Shown here in pieces: positions 51,658 to 61,390 of a stretch of 64,000 nucleotides of DNA; position 1 is the stretch's first letter, and every line of letters begins with the position of its first letter. The notes under the pieces were generated by a model. That model made no database searches. It was not told the origin of the DNA and was given only the letters and a program-made list of their open reading frames with translations. Source of the DNA: Acinetobacter tandoii DSM 14970 = CIP 107469. Lineage in GTDB: Bacteria; Pseudomonadota; Gammaproteobacteria; Pseudomonadales; Moraxellaceae. Made by a program: the position numbers and the translations under genes. The DNA is taken from assembly GCF_000400735.1 (NCBI RefSeq), contig NZ_KE007361.1:1-64000 (forward strand), written 5' to 3'.

Positions 51658-53337
51658 TTATTTCGGGTCATCTTTTGGCTGAATATCGACATCTTCTTCA
51701 GCTTCTCCCGTAGAACCATATGGGTTATTCAACGGTTTATGCTCAGGATCGACCAATAGATCATCTGGAACAACCTGATCTGTAGGTGAGGTTTCAGCGG
51801 TTTGTGGCTTGACCTGTGTAGATGCCATTGGTGTCGACGTTTTCGGTTGAGGATTAGGTTCTTTGGCCTGCTTTTTCGCACAGTCAATCAAGTCAGTCAA
51901 AATACGTTCCGCAGGTTGACGACCTCCCAAACCAAATGCCAGTGCAAATGCCACAGCGACAGCACCCAGAGTTAAACCAAATGCCAGATTTACAATTGAA
52001 TCGGCAATTCCCATTGCTCTTAAGCCCATGGCAACGACCAATCCCATAATGAGCACACGAACCAAATTGGCTAACCAAAGCGAACTCTGATATTCACCAC
52101 GTTGTACAATATTTGCCACCAAATTGGCCAACCAAAATCCAATCACTAAAATGACAGCGCCTAATAGAATATTGGCACCAAACTGAATAAACATGGAAAT
52201 CAGTAGGCTAACCTGCTCTAAGCCCAAGCGATTGGCTGCTTCAGACACCGCAAACAGCATGGTAAAGAATACAATCAGATAACCCAGCACACATGAAATT
52301 TTCGTAGTGCCTAAAAAGCGCTGTAGATCAAGTTTGGCAGGAATATCATCCACGCCAGTTCCAGAAACTACATCTACCACCAGATTTGCCACAAAACGCG
52401 AAACCACATAAGCAATAATCAAAATTAGCCCAGCCGCAATAATCTGCGGAATCGCATTCATAATTTCGTACAACATAGCTGTTGCGGGTTGCGAAATTGA
52501 ATCAATACCCAAGGCTTCAAATGCAATAATTAAGGCGGTAATAATAATAATGGCGAAGACAAATGATCCCAGTACATGAGCTAAATTCGAATTCTTAAAC
52601 AATCCAATTTTTTGCGCTTGTTTTTGTAGATCTAAACTTTGTATCAAGCCTTCCAGAATACCTCGAACAATTTTTGCCAAAATATAGCCGACAAAAACAA
52701 TCACAATGGCAATAAATAAATTCGGTAAATATGAAATGGCTTCATTTAACATATTTTGAATTGGGAATAGCAAACCATTTAAACCTAAAATCGACAGAAC
52801 AACCGGTAAAAATAGCAATAGAATCAGCCAGTAAACAATCTCACTGATATTTTGACTGATTGGACTGACACCTACATCTTCACTCAATTTTTCATCGAGC
52901 TGAGTTCGATCCAATAATTTTTTCAGTCCTACTTTCACTAAGTTGGCAAAAATCCAACCAATAAAAGCAACGGCTGCCGCTGCCAAAAGTTGAGGAATAA
53001 ATAATAAGAACTGCTGAATCATATTACTAAATGGACCACTGACGCTGGTCAGATTTAAAACATTCAATGCACCAATCACGGCGATCAGCAATACAATCCA
53101 AAAGACAATTCTAGACACGATGTTTTCAATATTGGAACGATGTCCCGTTGCACCCGAAAGCTTTTGATTGGTGCCTAATTTAGATAATACTTTCTTCACT
53201 GCCGCAGCGATCACTAAAGCAATCACCCAACCAATAAGTAAAATAGCAACAGCAGACAAAATTGGATGCAACTGATCCCAGTAATACATTCCATTCATTT
53301 CAGGGGTTCTCATTCCCCCTTCAAAAAACTCATTCAT
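51658..53337 (-). CDS. Mechanosensitive ion channel family protein
   Basis: The 559-residue protein has repeated hydrophobic helices with the pattern GWIFANLVK, VGYILAKIV and VIGFWLANLVANIV, several times as in TM-helix-repeat channels related to MscS. A glycine and alanine-rich pore-like helix with a following GLGGR lies near 465. The C-terminal 80 residues are acidic and disordered. It likely acts in osmotic release. The start has a GAGGGAA site. Confidence 0.85.
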   Translation of the reverse strand: MNEFFEGGMRTPEMNGMYYWDQLHPILSAVAILLIGWVIALVIAAAVKKVLSKLGTNQKLSGATGHRSNIENIVSRIVFWIVLLIAVIGALNVLNLTSVSGPFSNMIQQFLLFIPQLLAAAAVAFIGWIFANLVKVGLKKLLDRTQLDEKLSEDVGVSPISQNISEIVYWLILLLFLPVVLSILGLNGLLFPIQNMLNEAISYLPNLFIAIVIVFVGYILAKIVRGILEGLIQSLDLQKQAQKIGLFKNSNLAHVLGSFVFAIIIITALIIAFEALGIDSISQPATAMLYEIMNAIPQIIAAGLILIIAYVVSRFVANLVVDVVSGTGVDDIPAKLDLQRFLGTTKISCVLGYLIVFFTMLFAVSEAANRLGLEQVSLLISMFIQFGANILLGAVILVIGFWLANLVANIVQRGEYQSSLWLANLVRVLIMGLVVAMGLRAMGIADSIVNLAFGLTLGAVAVAFALAFGLGGRQPAERILTDLIDCAKKQAKEPNPQPKTSTPMASTQVKPQTAETSPTDQVVPDDLLVDPEHKPLNNPYGSTGEAEEDVDIQPKDDPK

Positions 53338-53497
53338 GTCTATTCCCTCTTCTTATTTCTGTTCATAACCGACTCCATTAGGAGCTTGATTGTTGTTGTA
53401 TTCATAAAAGCATGGAGGTACTTAATCACCTTAGGATTTGTACTTTTTTTAATCAACACTCATATGCAGAATTACAACAAAAGGGCACATTCCAATA

Positions 53498-53534
53498 GCA
53501 AAAAAGCCCTAGCTTATTGAGCTAGAGCTTTTAT
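53498..53534 (-). terminator. Bidirectional terminator after the 49-residue membrane protein gene
   Basis: AAAGC-CTAGCT type stem (53503-53514 with 53519-53531) with A-rich and T-rich flanks; it can end transcription from the gene at 53652-53801. Confidence 0.7.
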
Positions 53535-53651
53535 TGAATAAAAAAATCATTTAGTTAAATCATCTGCTTAACTCAAGCAAATCCACCCCGAATTATTGCA
53601 TCGAACCCCGTCTTCTCACAGTGTTTCGAAGACTTTCCCCGTTGCACATTC

Positions 53652-53801
53652 TTAACTTGGCGTTCCGCTTGAAAGCATATAGACCACAAGTGCCAAGAAA
53701 AAGATACCGACTAAGATTAGCATGTACACTGGTAAGCGTTTTTTTTGTCTTATTTCTTCAGCACTCGTGACATGAGGCGGTTTATTGAAATCATGTACCA
53801 T
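53652..53801 (-). CDS. Small single-span membrane protein, 49 residues
   Basis: The frame MVHDFNKPPHVTSAEEIRQK is followed by a hydrophobic helix (LPVYMLILVGIFFLALVVYM) and SSGTPS. The ribosome site GAGGGGAA and the downstream terminator support it as real. Function unknown. Confidence 0.65.
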   Translation of the reverse strand: MVHDFNKPPHVTSAEEIRQKKRLPVYMLILVGIFFLALVVYMLSSGTPS

Positions 53802-53956
53802 GTTCCCCTCACAAAACTCATCCCTTGTTGAATTTTTATACTAACAACAAAAACTATAAGATTGTGTGACAAAGCATTATTTGATCGTGAGCGCTTGTAA
53901 ATTATCTATAGAAAAATAACTTAGCTTTCTTTTCTGTAGAGTAGGATCTCGCTTTT

Positions 53957-54772
53957 TTAAAAAATTCCATGTAGCAATTGGGGTTGCCCCTGCTCAATCA
54001 CCATTTCATGTTCATCCTTTAAATTCACACCAGAAAATTGTAATTGTTTGGACTTCGACATGAGGGCAACAAGGCGTTGCACCGCTGTGACTTCATCTAA
54101 GCCTGCTGGGCGCACATTCGAAATACAATTACGCATGGCATCATGACAGCCTTTTTGTGCTTGCCATGTATAGTAAATACCCATGCTATCTGGAGAACTC
54201 AAGCCTGGGCGCTCTCCAATCAACATGACCAACATTTGCGCATTTAAAATTTGGGCAATTTCATCCCCCAAAGCCACCCGACTGCCTGTTGCGATAACAA
54301 TAGGGGCGATGCTCCAACCTTGTTGAGCACACGCTTCTAACATTTTAGCAATAAAACTCACCGCATTATCTTCAATCGCACGTGCAGATAAACCATCACC
54401 TGCCACAATTAATACATCATATTGTGTTTGCTCAGATTGCATAGCTGTAAGCATTTGCCTTGAAGTCGCCGAAAGTTCTCGCCCCAAATCAGGACGTTTC
54501 AAATAGGTATCCTTATCGGCTGCACAACTACTGACTTGCACAAAAGGAATGGTCTGCTGCTTAAGTTGCTGGCTTAATAATTCAATATCAAGCGGTTTTA
54601 ATACAGCATCTTTGGCTTGGGCATGGGCCAATTGAAACTCTAACAGTGGACGAGTCGGAAGACTTCCGCCTGTGCGCCCCAAGGCAATTCGAGCATCGGT
54701 AAACTGTTTCAGTTGTTCCCAACTGTTTTGTTCAAATTGCTGTGGATATTGAACATCATAATGTAACTTCAT
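53957..54772 (-). CDS. eutC: Ethanolamine ammonia-lyase small subunit EutC
   Basis: The 271-residue protein has RIALGRTGGSLPT near 30, VIVAGDGLSARA and IGERPGLSSPDSMGIYYTW, all EutC hallmarks. With EutB it forms the cobalamin-dependent enzyme that splits ethanolamine to acetaldehyde and ammonia. It follows eutB by 15 bp. No microcompartment genes are seen. Confidence 0.96.
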   Translation of the reverse strand: MKLHYDVQYPQQFEQNSWEQLKQFTDARIALGRTGGSLPTRPLLEFQLAHAQAKDAVLKPLDIELLSQQLKQQTIPFVQVSSCAADKDTYLKRPDLGRELSATSRQMLTAMQSEQTQYDVLIVAGDGLSARAIEDNAVSFIAKMLEACAQQGWSIAPIVIATGSRVALGDEIAQILNAQMLVMLIGERPGLSSPDSMGIYYTWQAQKGCHDAMRNCISNVRPAGLDEVTAVQRLVALMSKSKQLQFSGVNLKDEHEMVIEQGQPQLLHGIF

Positions 54773-54787
54773 CCATATCTCCCCAAA

Positions 54788-56173
54788 CTAAGACATCAGC
54801 AAGCGCGAAAATCTTTCAGGCATGTGCTGTGGCCATTCCAGTCTTGAACTTTGCTGTTTTAAAATGCCTTGCTGTTCAAGCCAATTAGTAAATTCAGGTG
54901 CTGGCGCAAGTCCTAAAAGTTGACGAATGTATAAAGCATCATGAAATGATGTGGTTTGATAATTCAACATCACATCATCTGAACCTGGAATGCCCATAAT
55001 AAAGTTAATACCTGCATTGGCTAATAATGTGAGCAGAATATCCATATCATCCTGATCTGCATCGGCATGGTTGGTATAGCAAATATCACAGCCCATCGGG
55101 ACACCAAGTAATTTTCCGCAGAAGTGGTCTTCTAAGCCTGCACGTATAATCTGTTTGCCATTATATAAATATTCAGGGCCGATAAACCCCACTACAGTAT
55201 TGACTAAAAATGGCTTGTACTTGCGTGCTACCGCATAAGCTCGGGCTTCGATGGTTTGTTGATCTACCCCATGATGGGTTTGACTGGAAAGCGCGCTGCC
55301 CTGACCTGTTTCAAAATACATCACATTTTGTCCTACGGTTCCTCGCTTTAAGCTTAGTGCAGCCTCATAACCTTCTTGGAGTAAAGCTAAATTAATCCCA
55401 AAGGCACTATTGGCTTGTTCAGTGCCTGCAATCGACTGAAACATCAAATCTATTGGAACATTTTTATTCGCCAGTTGAATACCTGAGCTTACATGCGTCA
55501 GCACACAAGACTGCGTCGGAATATCATATTCTTGTATAATGTAATCTAGCAGCTTTAATAGTTCTGACAGGTTTTGCAGGTTATCAGTTGCAGGGTTTAT
55601 CCCAATCACCGCATCACCATTGCCGTACATCAAACCATCCAAAATACTGGCAGAAATCCCCAATACATCATCGGTGGGATGATTGGGTTGTAAGCGTGTC
55701 GACAAATGTCCTTCTAAGCCAATGGTATTGCGAAACTGGGTAATCACACGACATTTTTTTGCGACTAAAATCAAATCCTGATTGCGCATAATTTTACTTA
55801 CAGCAGCCACCATTTCTGGTGTTAAACTCATCTGTAGTGCAGTCAATTTTTCTGTAGTAGCATCGGCACTCAATAACCAATTTCGCAAGTCACCTACTGT
55901 AAAATGCGAAATCGGATAGAATGCTTCAGCCTCATGTTCATCCATAATCAGTCGGGTCACTTCATCCTGTTCATAAGGAATCAGCGCTTCATTCAGAAAC
56001 TGTTTGAGTGGTACATCTGCCAAACACATTTGTGCCGCTACACGCTCTGTTGCATTTTGTGCTGCAATCCCTGCAAGCTGATCACCCGAACGTTCAGGTG
56101 TCGCCTTTGCCATAAGTGTTTTTAAATCTGAAAAAACATAATGTTGATGTGCAACATCAATCCGATAGATCAC
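54788..56173 (-). CDS. eutB: Ethanolamine ammonia-lyase large subunit EutB
   Basis: The 461-residue barrel protein shows GVMCD-like family features such as DGLMYGNGDAVIGINPATDN (split here by position about 180-200), FETGQGSALSS and GVPMGCDICYTNHADADQDD. It is full length and carries the active site. It starts 12 bp after the permease gene. Confidence 0.96.
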   Translation of the reverse strand: MIYRIDVAHQHYVFSDLKTLMAKATPERSGDQLAGIAAQNATERVAAQMCLADVPLKQFLNEALIPYEQDEVTRLIMDEHEAEAFYPISHFTVGDLRNWLLSADATTEKLTALQMSLTPEMVAAVSKIMRNQDLILVAKKCRVITQFRNTIGLEGHLSTRLQPNHPTDDVLGISASILDGLMYGNGDAVIGINPATDNLQNLSELLKLLDYIIQEYDIPTQSCVLTHVSSGIQLANKNVPIDLMFQSIAGTEQANSAFGINLALLQEGYEAALSLKRGTVGQNVMYFETGQGSALSSQTHHGVDQQTIEARAYAVARKYKPFLVNTVVGFIGPEYLYNGKQIIRAGLEDHFCGKLLGVPMGCDICYTNHADADQDDMDILLTLLANAGINFIMGIPGSDDVMLNYQTTSFHDALYIRQLLGLAPAPEFTNWLEQQGILKQQSSRLEWPQHMPERFSRLLMS

Positions 56174-56185
56174 TGCCCAGACTCC

Positions 56186-57631
56186 TTAAGTATTGAGTTC
56201 TTGTTCTGCTGCCTGAATATTGGCAAATTCTTCTTCTGGAGTGCCTGCGACCAAATGATGACGGCTATAAATTAAGAAATACAGGATAAAAACCGTGTAA
56301 ATTGCGGCTGCCATAAACCACACTTTTGGGTCGACCACAAAGCCTGCAACCGTCGCTATTGCTGCTAAAACTAAGGCAATCGAAGCGGTGACAATACCAC
56401 CAGGGGCTTTGTAGGGGCGAGGCATATGTGGTTTAGCAATTTTCAATTTAATATAAGCCATCATCATCAGTACATAAGAAATGGTGGCCCCAAAAACTGC
56501 CATCAAAATCAATAGATCACCTTCACCTGATAAAGACAGCATAAACCCAATCACCCCAGGAATAATGATGGCTAAATGTGGTGCATGGTTTTTATTTGTT
56601 AATGAAAGTTTCTTAGGTAAATAGCCTGCGCGAGACAGAGCAAAAATCTGGCGTGAATAAGCATAAATAATCGAGAAGAAGCTCGCAATCAAGCCTGCTA
56701 ACCCCACAAAATTAACAAAACCTGCTAACCACGTATTTTCGCCATAGACCACTTTTAATGCATCTACCAATGGTGCACCAGACTCTTTTAAGGTATCAGC
56801 GCCTGCGGCACCTGCACCCAAAAATAAAATGGCTAAGGCAAACACAGCTAAAATCAGCATTGAACCGATCAAACCACGTGGTAAAGATTTATGTGGCTCC
56901 TTGGCTTCTTCTGCCGCCAAAGGCACACCTTCCACCGCCAAGAAAAACCAGATGGCATAAGGCACAGCCGCCCAAATGCCTAAATAGCCCAAAGGCAAAA
57001 ATGCACTAGCCCCAACTGCATCGGTTTTGACAGGAATATTGAGTAAATTCTGGCTGTCAAAGTGCGGCAACATCGCCACAATAAAAACCAGTAATGCTAC
57101 GGCAGCCACGGCGGTAATAACGAAAATAATTTTTAAGGCTTCTCCCGCACCTTTAAGGTGAATGCCCATAAAAAACAGATAACAAAGTAAATAAACGAAC
57201 CAGCCACCAACCCCAAATAAAGATTCACAATAGGCACCAATAAACACGGCAATTGCAGCAGGAGCAATCGCATATTCAATCAGGATTGCGGTTCCCGTTA
57301 AATAGCCACCCAAAGGTCCAAACGCAGTCCGTGCAAAGCTGTAACCTCCTCCCGCCGTAGGCAGCATGGTCGACATTTCTGACATGGCTAAGCACATACA
57401 TAAATACATGATGGCAACCACAATCGTGGCAATAAACATGCCACCCCATCCGCCTTGTGCCAAGCCAAAATTCCAGCCTGCAAAGTCCCCAGAAATAACA
57501 TACGCAACGCCTAACCCAATCAGTAATAGCCATCCGACAGCGCCTTGCTTGAGTTTGCGTTGAGCAAAATATTCGGTATTGGAATGATGATCTGAATGAG
57601 TGTCAGCAACTACACTTTTGACATTTGACAT
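56186..57631 (-). CDS. eat: Ethanolamine permease
   Basis: I choose ATG 57631 (MSNVKSVVAD) with a GAGGTG site; upstream codons are not supported. About twelve helices of the APC superfamily with GVAYVISGDFAGWNFGLAQGG at the start, typical of the ethanolamine permease Eat. It imports ethanolamine for the lyase; eat-eutB-eutC is an operon without EutA or shell genes. Confidence 0.94.
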   Translation of the reverse strand: MSNVKSVVADTHSDHHSNTEYFAQRKLKQGAVGWLLLIGLGVAYVISGDFAGWNFGLAQGGWGGMFIATIVVAIMYLCMCLAMSEMSTMLPTAGGGYSFARTAFGPLGGYLTGTAILIEYAIAPAAIAVFIGAYCESLFGVGGWFVYLLCYLFFMGIHLKGAGEALKIIFVITAVAAVALLVFIVAMLPHFDSQNLLNIPVKTDAVGASAFLPLGYLGIWAAVPYAIWFFLAVEGVPLAAEEAKEPHKSLPRGLIGSMLILAVFALAILFLGAGAAGADTLKESGAPLVDALKVVYGENTWLAGFVNFVGLAGLIASFFSIIYAYSRQIFALSRAGYLPKKLSLTNKNHAPHLAIIIPGVIGFMLSLSGEGDLLILMAVFGATISYVLMMMAYIKLKIAKPHMPRPYKAPGGIVTASIALVLAAIATVAGFVVDPKVWFMAAAIYTVFILYFLIYSRHHLVAGTPEEEFANIQAAEQELNT

Positions 57632-57874
57632 AGGCACCTCGCATTTGCTTGATGCTAAAGAACAATGCATAAGCCATACCAATTTTGACTTTTTGTTCAA
57701 ATTGATTTGTATTTATAAAAAAGTAGATGGTCTGCTTTAAAACATAAACTTTTTTTGCTTGATGAGGGATATCGTTACAGCTCAGCGCACGTCAAAGAAT
57801 ATGTAACCAATCTGCCGCAATATGGCGAAACTAGAGTATAATTATGCACCTCATTTTAAATGCTCCTAATCTTT

Positions 57875-58297
57875 ATGGCGTATAGTCAACAAAGTGTCAC
57901 ACTTGATCTTGACACCGACGTCACACATCAATGTTCACTACACTACACACGTGATCAGCATCTGATTGGTATTATTGAATTTACCAAGCCAAGCTATGTG
58001 CTGAAATGGGGTGATTTAGAATATTTCCGTCGTCGTACTGAAGAATTTTCAGTCATGCCTTTTCCAGAGTGCGTGAATGCAATGATTGTGGACATTCGCA
58101 ATATAGCGGCATTTTTAGACAATGAAGTGCCAATTTTGCCTTGGCGTTTAGTGGAAGAAGAATGCCCTGTCCGTTTAGTGGTGCCACAAGATCGTCTGGA
58201 ATATTATGCAGGCTTTTTTGAACCAACATGGCTCAGCACAGATTTAGACAGTGCCATTTATGAAATTCGCGATTTTATGGACATGTTCGTGCACTAA
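57875..58297 (+). CDS. Conserved hypothetical protein, about 140 residues
   Basis: I do not recognise a named domain, though alternating strands and helices (AMIVDIRNIAAFLD, then CPVRLVVPQDRLEYYAG) look like a STAS-like fold. ATG 57875 is chosen; ATG 57860 is in frame and neither has a good ribosome site. No signal peptide. A strong terminator follows. Confidence 0.7.
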   Translation: MAYSQQSVTLDLDTDVTHQCSLHYTRDQHLIGIIEFTKPSYVLKWGDLEYFRRRTEEFSVMPFPECVNAMIVDIRNIAAFLDNEVPILPWRLVEEECPVRLVVPQDRLEYYAGFFEPTWLSTDLDSAIYEIRDFMDMFVH

Positions 58298-58310
58298 GTT
58301 TTAGCGACAA

Positions 58311-58337
58311 AAAAATCCTCCTAAATGGAGGATTTTT
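58311..58337. terminator. Bidirectional terminator between the hypothetical gene and fpr
   Basis: AAAAATCCTCC and GGAGGATTTTT pair with a 5-nt loop; works for both converging genes. Confidence 0.88.
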
Positions 58338-58377
58338 AATGTTCATTCAAAATGCTAATAACCAATCAAATTGGGAT

Positions 58378-59139
58378 TTACCAATAATTTTCTACCGCGA
58401 TATTGCCCTCACCACGGCGATTCATGGTTAAACCCCGCGCTTTCAACGCTTCTTTGGTATCTTCTACCATTTGCGGATTACCACACAACATCACATGACT
58501 TGTTGCAGGATTAAGTTGGCAGCCAACAGCTTGTTCAAGTGCACCATTCTCGATCAATATTGGCAAACGATCATGCAATACGGCTTGCGGATCACGGGTC
58601 ACAATCGGCACAAATTTAAAACCTGTATGCCCTTCACCAAAAGTCTGCGCAATCTCTTGAATACGCTCAACATAAGCCAATTCGGAAGCAGTACGAACAC
58701 TATAGACCAAATAAATATGTTGATATTTGCTCCATGTGTCAAAGTCTTGCAGCATGGAAACAAAAGGGGCCAAGCCTGTGCCTGTTGCCAATAACCATAA
58801 ATCCTGAGGTAATGGTAACTGATAACGGGTAAGTGTTAAAAATCCATAAGGGATTTTTTCTAAATACAGTTCATCACCCACTTGTAAGTGTTGCAAGTTG
58901 GACGTAAATGCCCCATCAGGTACTACAATTGAAAAGAATTCTAAGGTTTCATCAAACGGTGAAGACACAATTGAATAGGCTCGAACCACCAACTCATCGC
59001 CAACTTTTAACCCAATACGGGCAAATTGACCTGCGGTAAACTTAAAATGTGCAGGACGTGTCATGGTGAAACTAAATAAAGTATTGGTCCAGCGCTGAAC
59101 AGATAAAACCTTTTCTACGCTAAATTTTTCAATTGACAT
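58378..59139 (-). CDS. fpr: Ferredoxin/flavodoxin-NADP reductase
   Basis: The 253-residue protein has the FAD motif RAYSIVSSP near 54, the NADP motif LATGTGLAPFVSML near 116 and the typical C-terminus ending in aromatic residues (VENYW). It moves electrons between NADPH and ferredoxin or flavodoxin, useful in iron-sulfur repair and oxidative stress. The divergent LysR gene probably controls it. Confidence 0.94.
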   Translation of the reverse strand: MSIEKFSVEKVLSVQRWTNTLFSFTMTRPAHFKFTAGQFARIGLKVGDELVVRAYSIVSSPFDETLEFFSIVVPDGAFTSNLQHLQVGDELYLEKIPYGFLTLTRYQLPLPQDLWLLATGTGLAPFVSMLQDFDTWSKYQHIYLVYSVRTASELAYVERIQEIAQTFGEGHTGFKFVPIVTRDPQAVLHDRLPILIENGALEQAVGCQLNPATSHVMLCGNPQMVEDTKEALKARGLTMNRRGEGNIAVENYW

Positions 59140-59224
59140 GATTTCGACGTGGCATCAAAGACTGCGCTCATGTTAGCATGACAATATAATTTATTAATAT
59201 TTTTTAAATGTTAAGGCTACATTC

Positions 59225-60103
59225 ATGCGCATGACTTTACGCCAATTGGCTGTTTTTGTAGCAGTCGCTCAGGAAGGCACCGTCACCAAAGCCAGCGACG
59301 CGGTGAAGTTGACTCAAAGTGCTGCAAGTATGGCACTGGCAGATCTGGAAGATGGTTTAGGGGCTCCTTTGTTTGACCGTTTGGGTAAGCGTCTGCAATT
59401 GAATGATCTAGGTCGTTTCTTATTGCCACAAGCCCTTGAAATTTTAGGACGCTGTGAAGCCTTTGAACAAGCGGCAAAAGGTGAATTACAAAGTATCGAT
59501 TTGCGTTTAGGGGCAACCTTAACCATCAGTGATTACTTAATGCCTGATTTAATGGCAGATTTTTTACAAATTCAACCACAAGCACATTTACAACTTCAGG
59601 TGGGTAATACGCGCCAAATGATTGAAGCAGTCAACCAATTTCAGTTAGATCTGGCTTTAATTGAAGGTTCATGCCACTTACCTCAACTCCAATGTATCCA
59701 TTGGCGGGATGATGAACTGGCGGTCTGTTGTGCCCCTAATCATCCCTTGGCACGCTTGAATCGTGAACTCAGTCCTGCTGACTTTGATAATGTCGAATGG
59801 ATTCTACGCGAAGAAGGTTCGGGGACTCGTGAAGTGTTTGACAATGCCATTTTGCAAGATTTGCCTGATGCCAATATCCGCCTGACCCTTGGACATAACG
59901 AAGCAATTCTTAAAATTGTTGCGGGTGGTTTGGGCATGTCCTGTATTTCTAAACTCGCGATTGAACCTTTACAAGAAAAAGGACACTTAGTGGTACTGAA
60001 TACACCATTCTGGCAACTCTCACGACCATTATTCATGTTAGTACATCGCCAAAAGTATCAAGGGCCTGGTTTAAAAGCCTTTATGAAGTTCTGTGAAGGT
60101 TAA
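59225..60103 (+). CDS. LysR-family regulator, divergent from fpr (FinR-like)
   Basis: The N-terminal HTH (LRQLAVFVAVAQEGTVTKASDAVKLTQSAAS pattern, residues about 5-45) and the substrate-binding domain are complete. Its divergent position next to fpr matches FinR of Pseudomonas, which controls fpr; the match is by context. The start could be 59225 or 59231. A terminator follows. Confidence 0.88.
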   Translation: MRMTLRQLAVFVAVAQEGTVTKASDAVKLTQSAASMALADLEDGLGAPLFDRLGKRLQLNDLGRFLLPQALEILGRCEAFEQAAKGELQSIDLRLGATLTISDYLMPDLMADFLQIQPQAHLQLQVGNTRQMIEAVNQFQLDLALIEGSCHLPQLQCIHWRDDELAVCCAPNHPLARLNRELSPADFDNVEWILREEGSGTREVFDNAILQDLPDANIRLTLGHNEAILKIVAGGLGMSCISKLAIEPLQEKGHLVVLNTPFWQLSRPLFMLVHRQKYQGPGLKAFMKFCEG

Positions 60104-60114
60104 TCTGCTATTGT

Positions 60115-60143
60115 AAAAATGCTCCTAGACAGGAGCATTTTTT
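60115..60143. terminator. Bidirectional terminator after the LysR gene
   Basis: AAAAATGCTCC and GGAGCATTTTT pair with a 6-nt loop between converging genes. Confidence 0.88.
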
Positions 60144-60153
60144 ATTTCAGAAT

Positions 60154-60909
60154 TTATCTTCTAAACTGCTTCTCACATGGCTCACCATCATGATTGCCAT
60201 CCATTTGTGTATTTGGGCAATTTCTTATGAAAAATACGGCTTCATCATAAGATCGCATCTGACTACAGTGTGTGCGTCCATCACATTTAAAATCAGCAAT
60301 CGGCTCATTTTTTTGTACAATAGCTAATTTTGAAGCTTCAGATTGGGGCGATACACTTATATTCCTCTGTTGCGTATTCACCGCATATCCAACTGTATCT
60401 AAGTTTTTGCGTCCCTGAACCGAGAGAATTCGATCAGGTAAATGACCCAATGCTTCTCGCTGTTGCTCCACAATTCGCTTTTGTTCTTTAATGAGTTGTT
60501 CTGCTTTTAATTGTTTGGCTACGCGATGATCCTGCACTTTTTGATAGGCGACAAAACCTAATCCAGCAATGACAATCAGAACGAATAAAACCATGTATTT
60601 TAAACGTGATACAGATTTTCTTGGCAGAACAATTTTCTCTGCGGGCGGTATTGATCTGTAATTGAAACTATGCTGCTCAAGAAGCGGTTGATCTTCTGGC
60701 TTTAAATTTAGGCGCACGATATCAGATGCCTTAAATTCCCCCTGTTCTTCGATTACGCGAAACTTGAGCAGTTCTCCCTCATTGGGCTTAATGTGCCAGC
60801 TTGGGAAATCTTTAATGTGGAAAAAGATGTCTTTCGGCTCATCTTCAACCTGAATAAAACCAAAACCACGTGTAGAATTGTAGTGCTTAATCTTCCCCTC
60901 AAGAAACAT
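60154..60909 (-). CDS. Cold-shock domain, membrane helix and excalibur domain protein
   Basis: Residues 1-70 are a cold-shock domain (STRGFGFIQVEDEPKDIFFHIKDF), about 105-123 a membrane helix (YMVLFVLIVIAGLGFVAY), 130-155 a charged coil, and 208-249 an excalibur calcium-binding-like domain (FKCDGRTHCSQM, then DGNHDGEPCEKQ). The nucleic-acid-binding part faces the cytoplasm and the excalibur part the periplasm by the order of segments. A second cold-shock gene lies directly upstream. Role unknown. Confidence 0.85.
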   Translation of the reverse strand: MFLEGKIKHYNSTRGFGFIQVEDEPKDIFFHIKDFPSWHIKPNEGELLKFRVIEEQGEFKASDIVRLNLKPEDQPLLEQHSFNYRSIPPAEKIVLPRKSVSRLKYMVLFVLIVIAGLGFVAYQKVQDHRVAKQLKAEQLIKEQKRIVEQQREALGHLPDRILSVQGRKNLDTVGYAVNTQQRNISVSPQSEASKLAIVQKNEPIADFKCDGRTHCSQMRSYDEAVFFIRNCPNTQMDGNHDGEPCEKQFRR

Positions 60910-60950
60910 AATTTGCCCTAAAATTTTTTATTTTTTCTATTCTAATCAAT

Positions 60951-60977
60951 AAAAAAGAGACCCTAAAGCCTCTTTTT
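60951..60977 (-). terminator. Terminator after the small cold-shock gene
   Basis: AAAAAGAG (60952-60959) pairs with CTCTTTTT (60970-60977), U-rich on the minus strand. Confidence 0.65.
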
Positions 60978-61012
60978 AAAATTCAAAAAGAAATAATTCT
61001 ATGATTGCGTGA

Positions 61013-61306
61013 TTAACGTCTAAAGTTTGACAATAAAGCTGAAGTAATCGATTTATTGTGTGTCGACACTTTAGACTTTTTCGCTTTGGCAGAATTGTCT
61101 GCTACACGTTCAATTTTAATTGCTTTGAATTTGTTGCCATTCTCGACGACTAAAAATTTCACCCGTTCATTGCGTTTCGGCTCACCGTCTGCAAGCGGAA
61201 AATCAGAGATATGAAAGAAAATATCTTGCTCAGGCGTCGTAATAAAACCATAGCCTTTATCTGCGTTGTATTGGGTAATTTTCCCTTGTTGAAATTCAGA
61301 TTTCAT
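61013..61306 (-). CDS. Cold-shock domain protein with basic tail, 97 residues
   Basis: Residues 1-68 form a cold-shock domain with YNADKGYGFITTPEQDIFFHISDF, the RNP1 and RNP2 motifs. The basic tail (AKAKKSKVSTHNKSITS) may add RNA affinity. Probably an RNA chaperone of the cytoplasm. Similar to the N-terminal part of the next gene. Confidence 0.9.
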   Translation of the reverse strand: MKSEFQQGKITQYNADKGYGFITTPEQDIFFHISDFPLADGEPKRNERVKFLVVENGNKFKAIKIERVADNSAKAKKSKVSTHNKSITSALLSNFRR

Positions 61307-61346
61307 TCATTTCCACCTATTCTGTCAACATGCTGGATACAGTATA

Positions 61347-61375
61347 TAAAAAAGAGGCTGTTACAGCCCCCTTTT
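61347..61375 (-). terminator. Terminator after upp
   Basis: GGCTG, TTA, CAGCC stem with flanking A and T runs gives an intrinsic terminator for upp on the minus strand. Confidence 0.75.
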
Positions 61376-61390
61376 TCAGCCATAACATTA

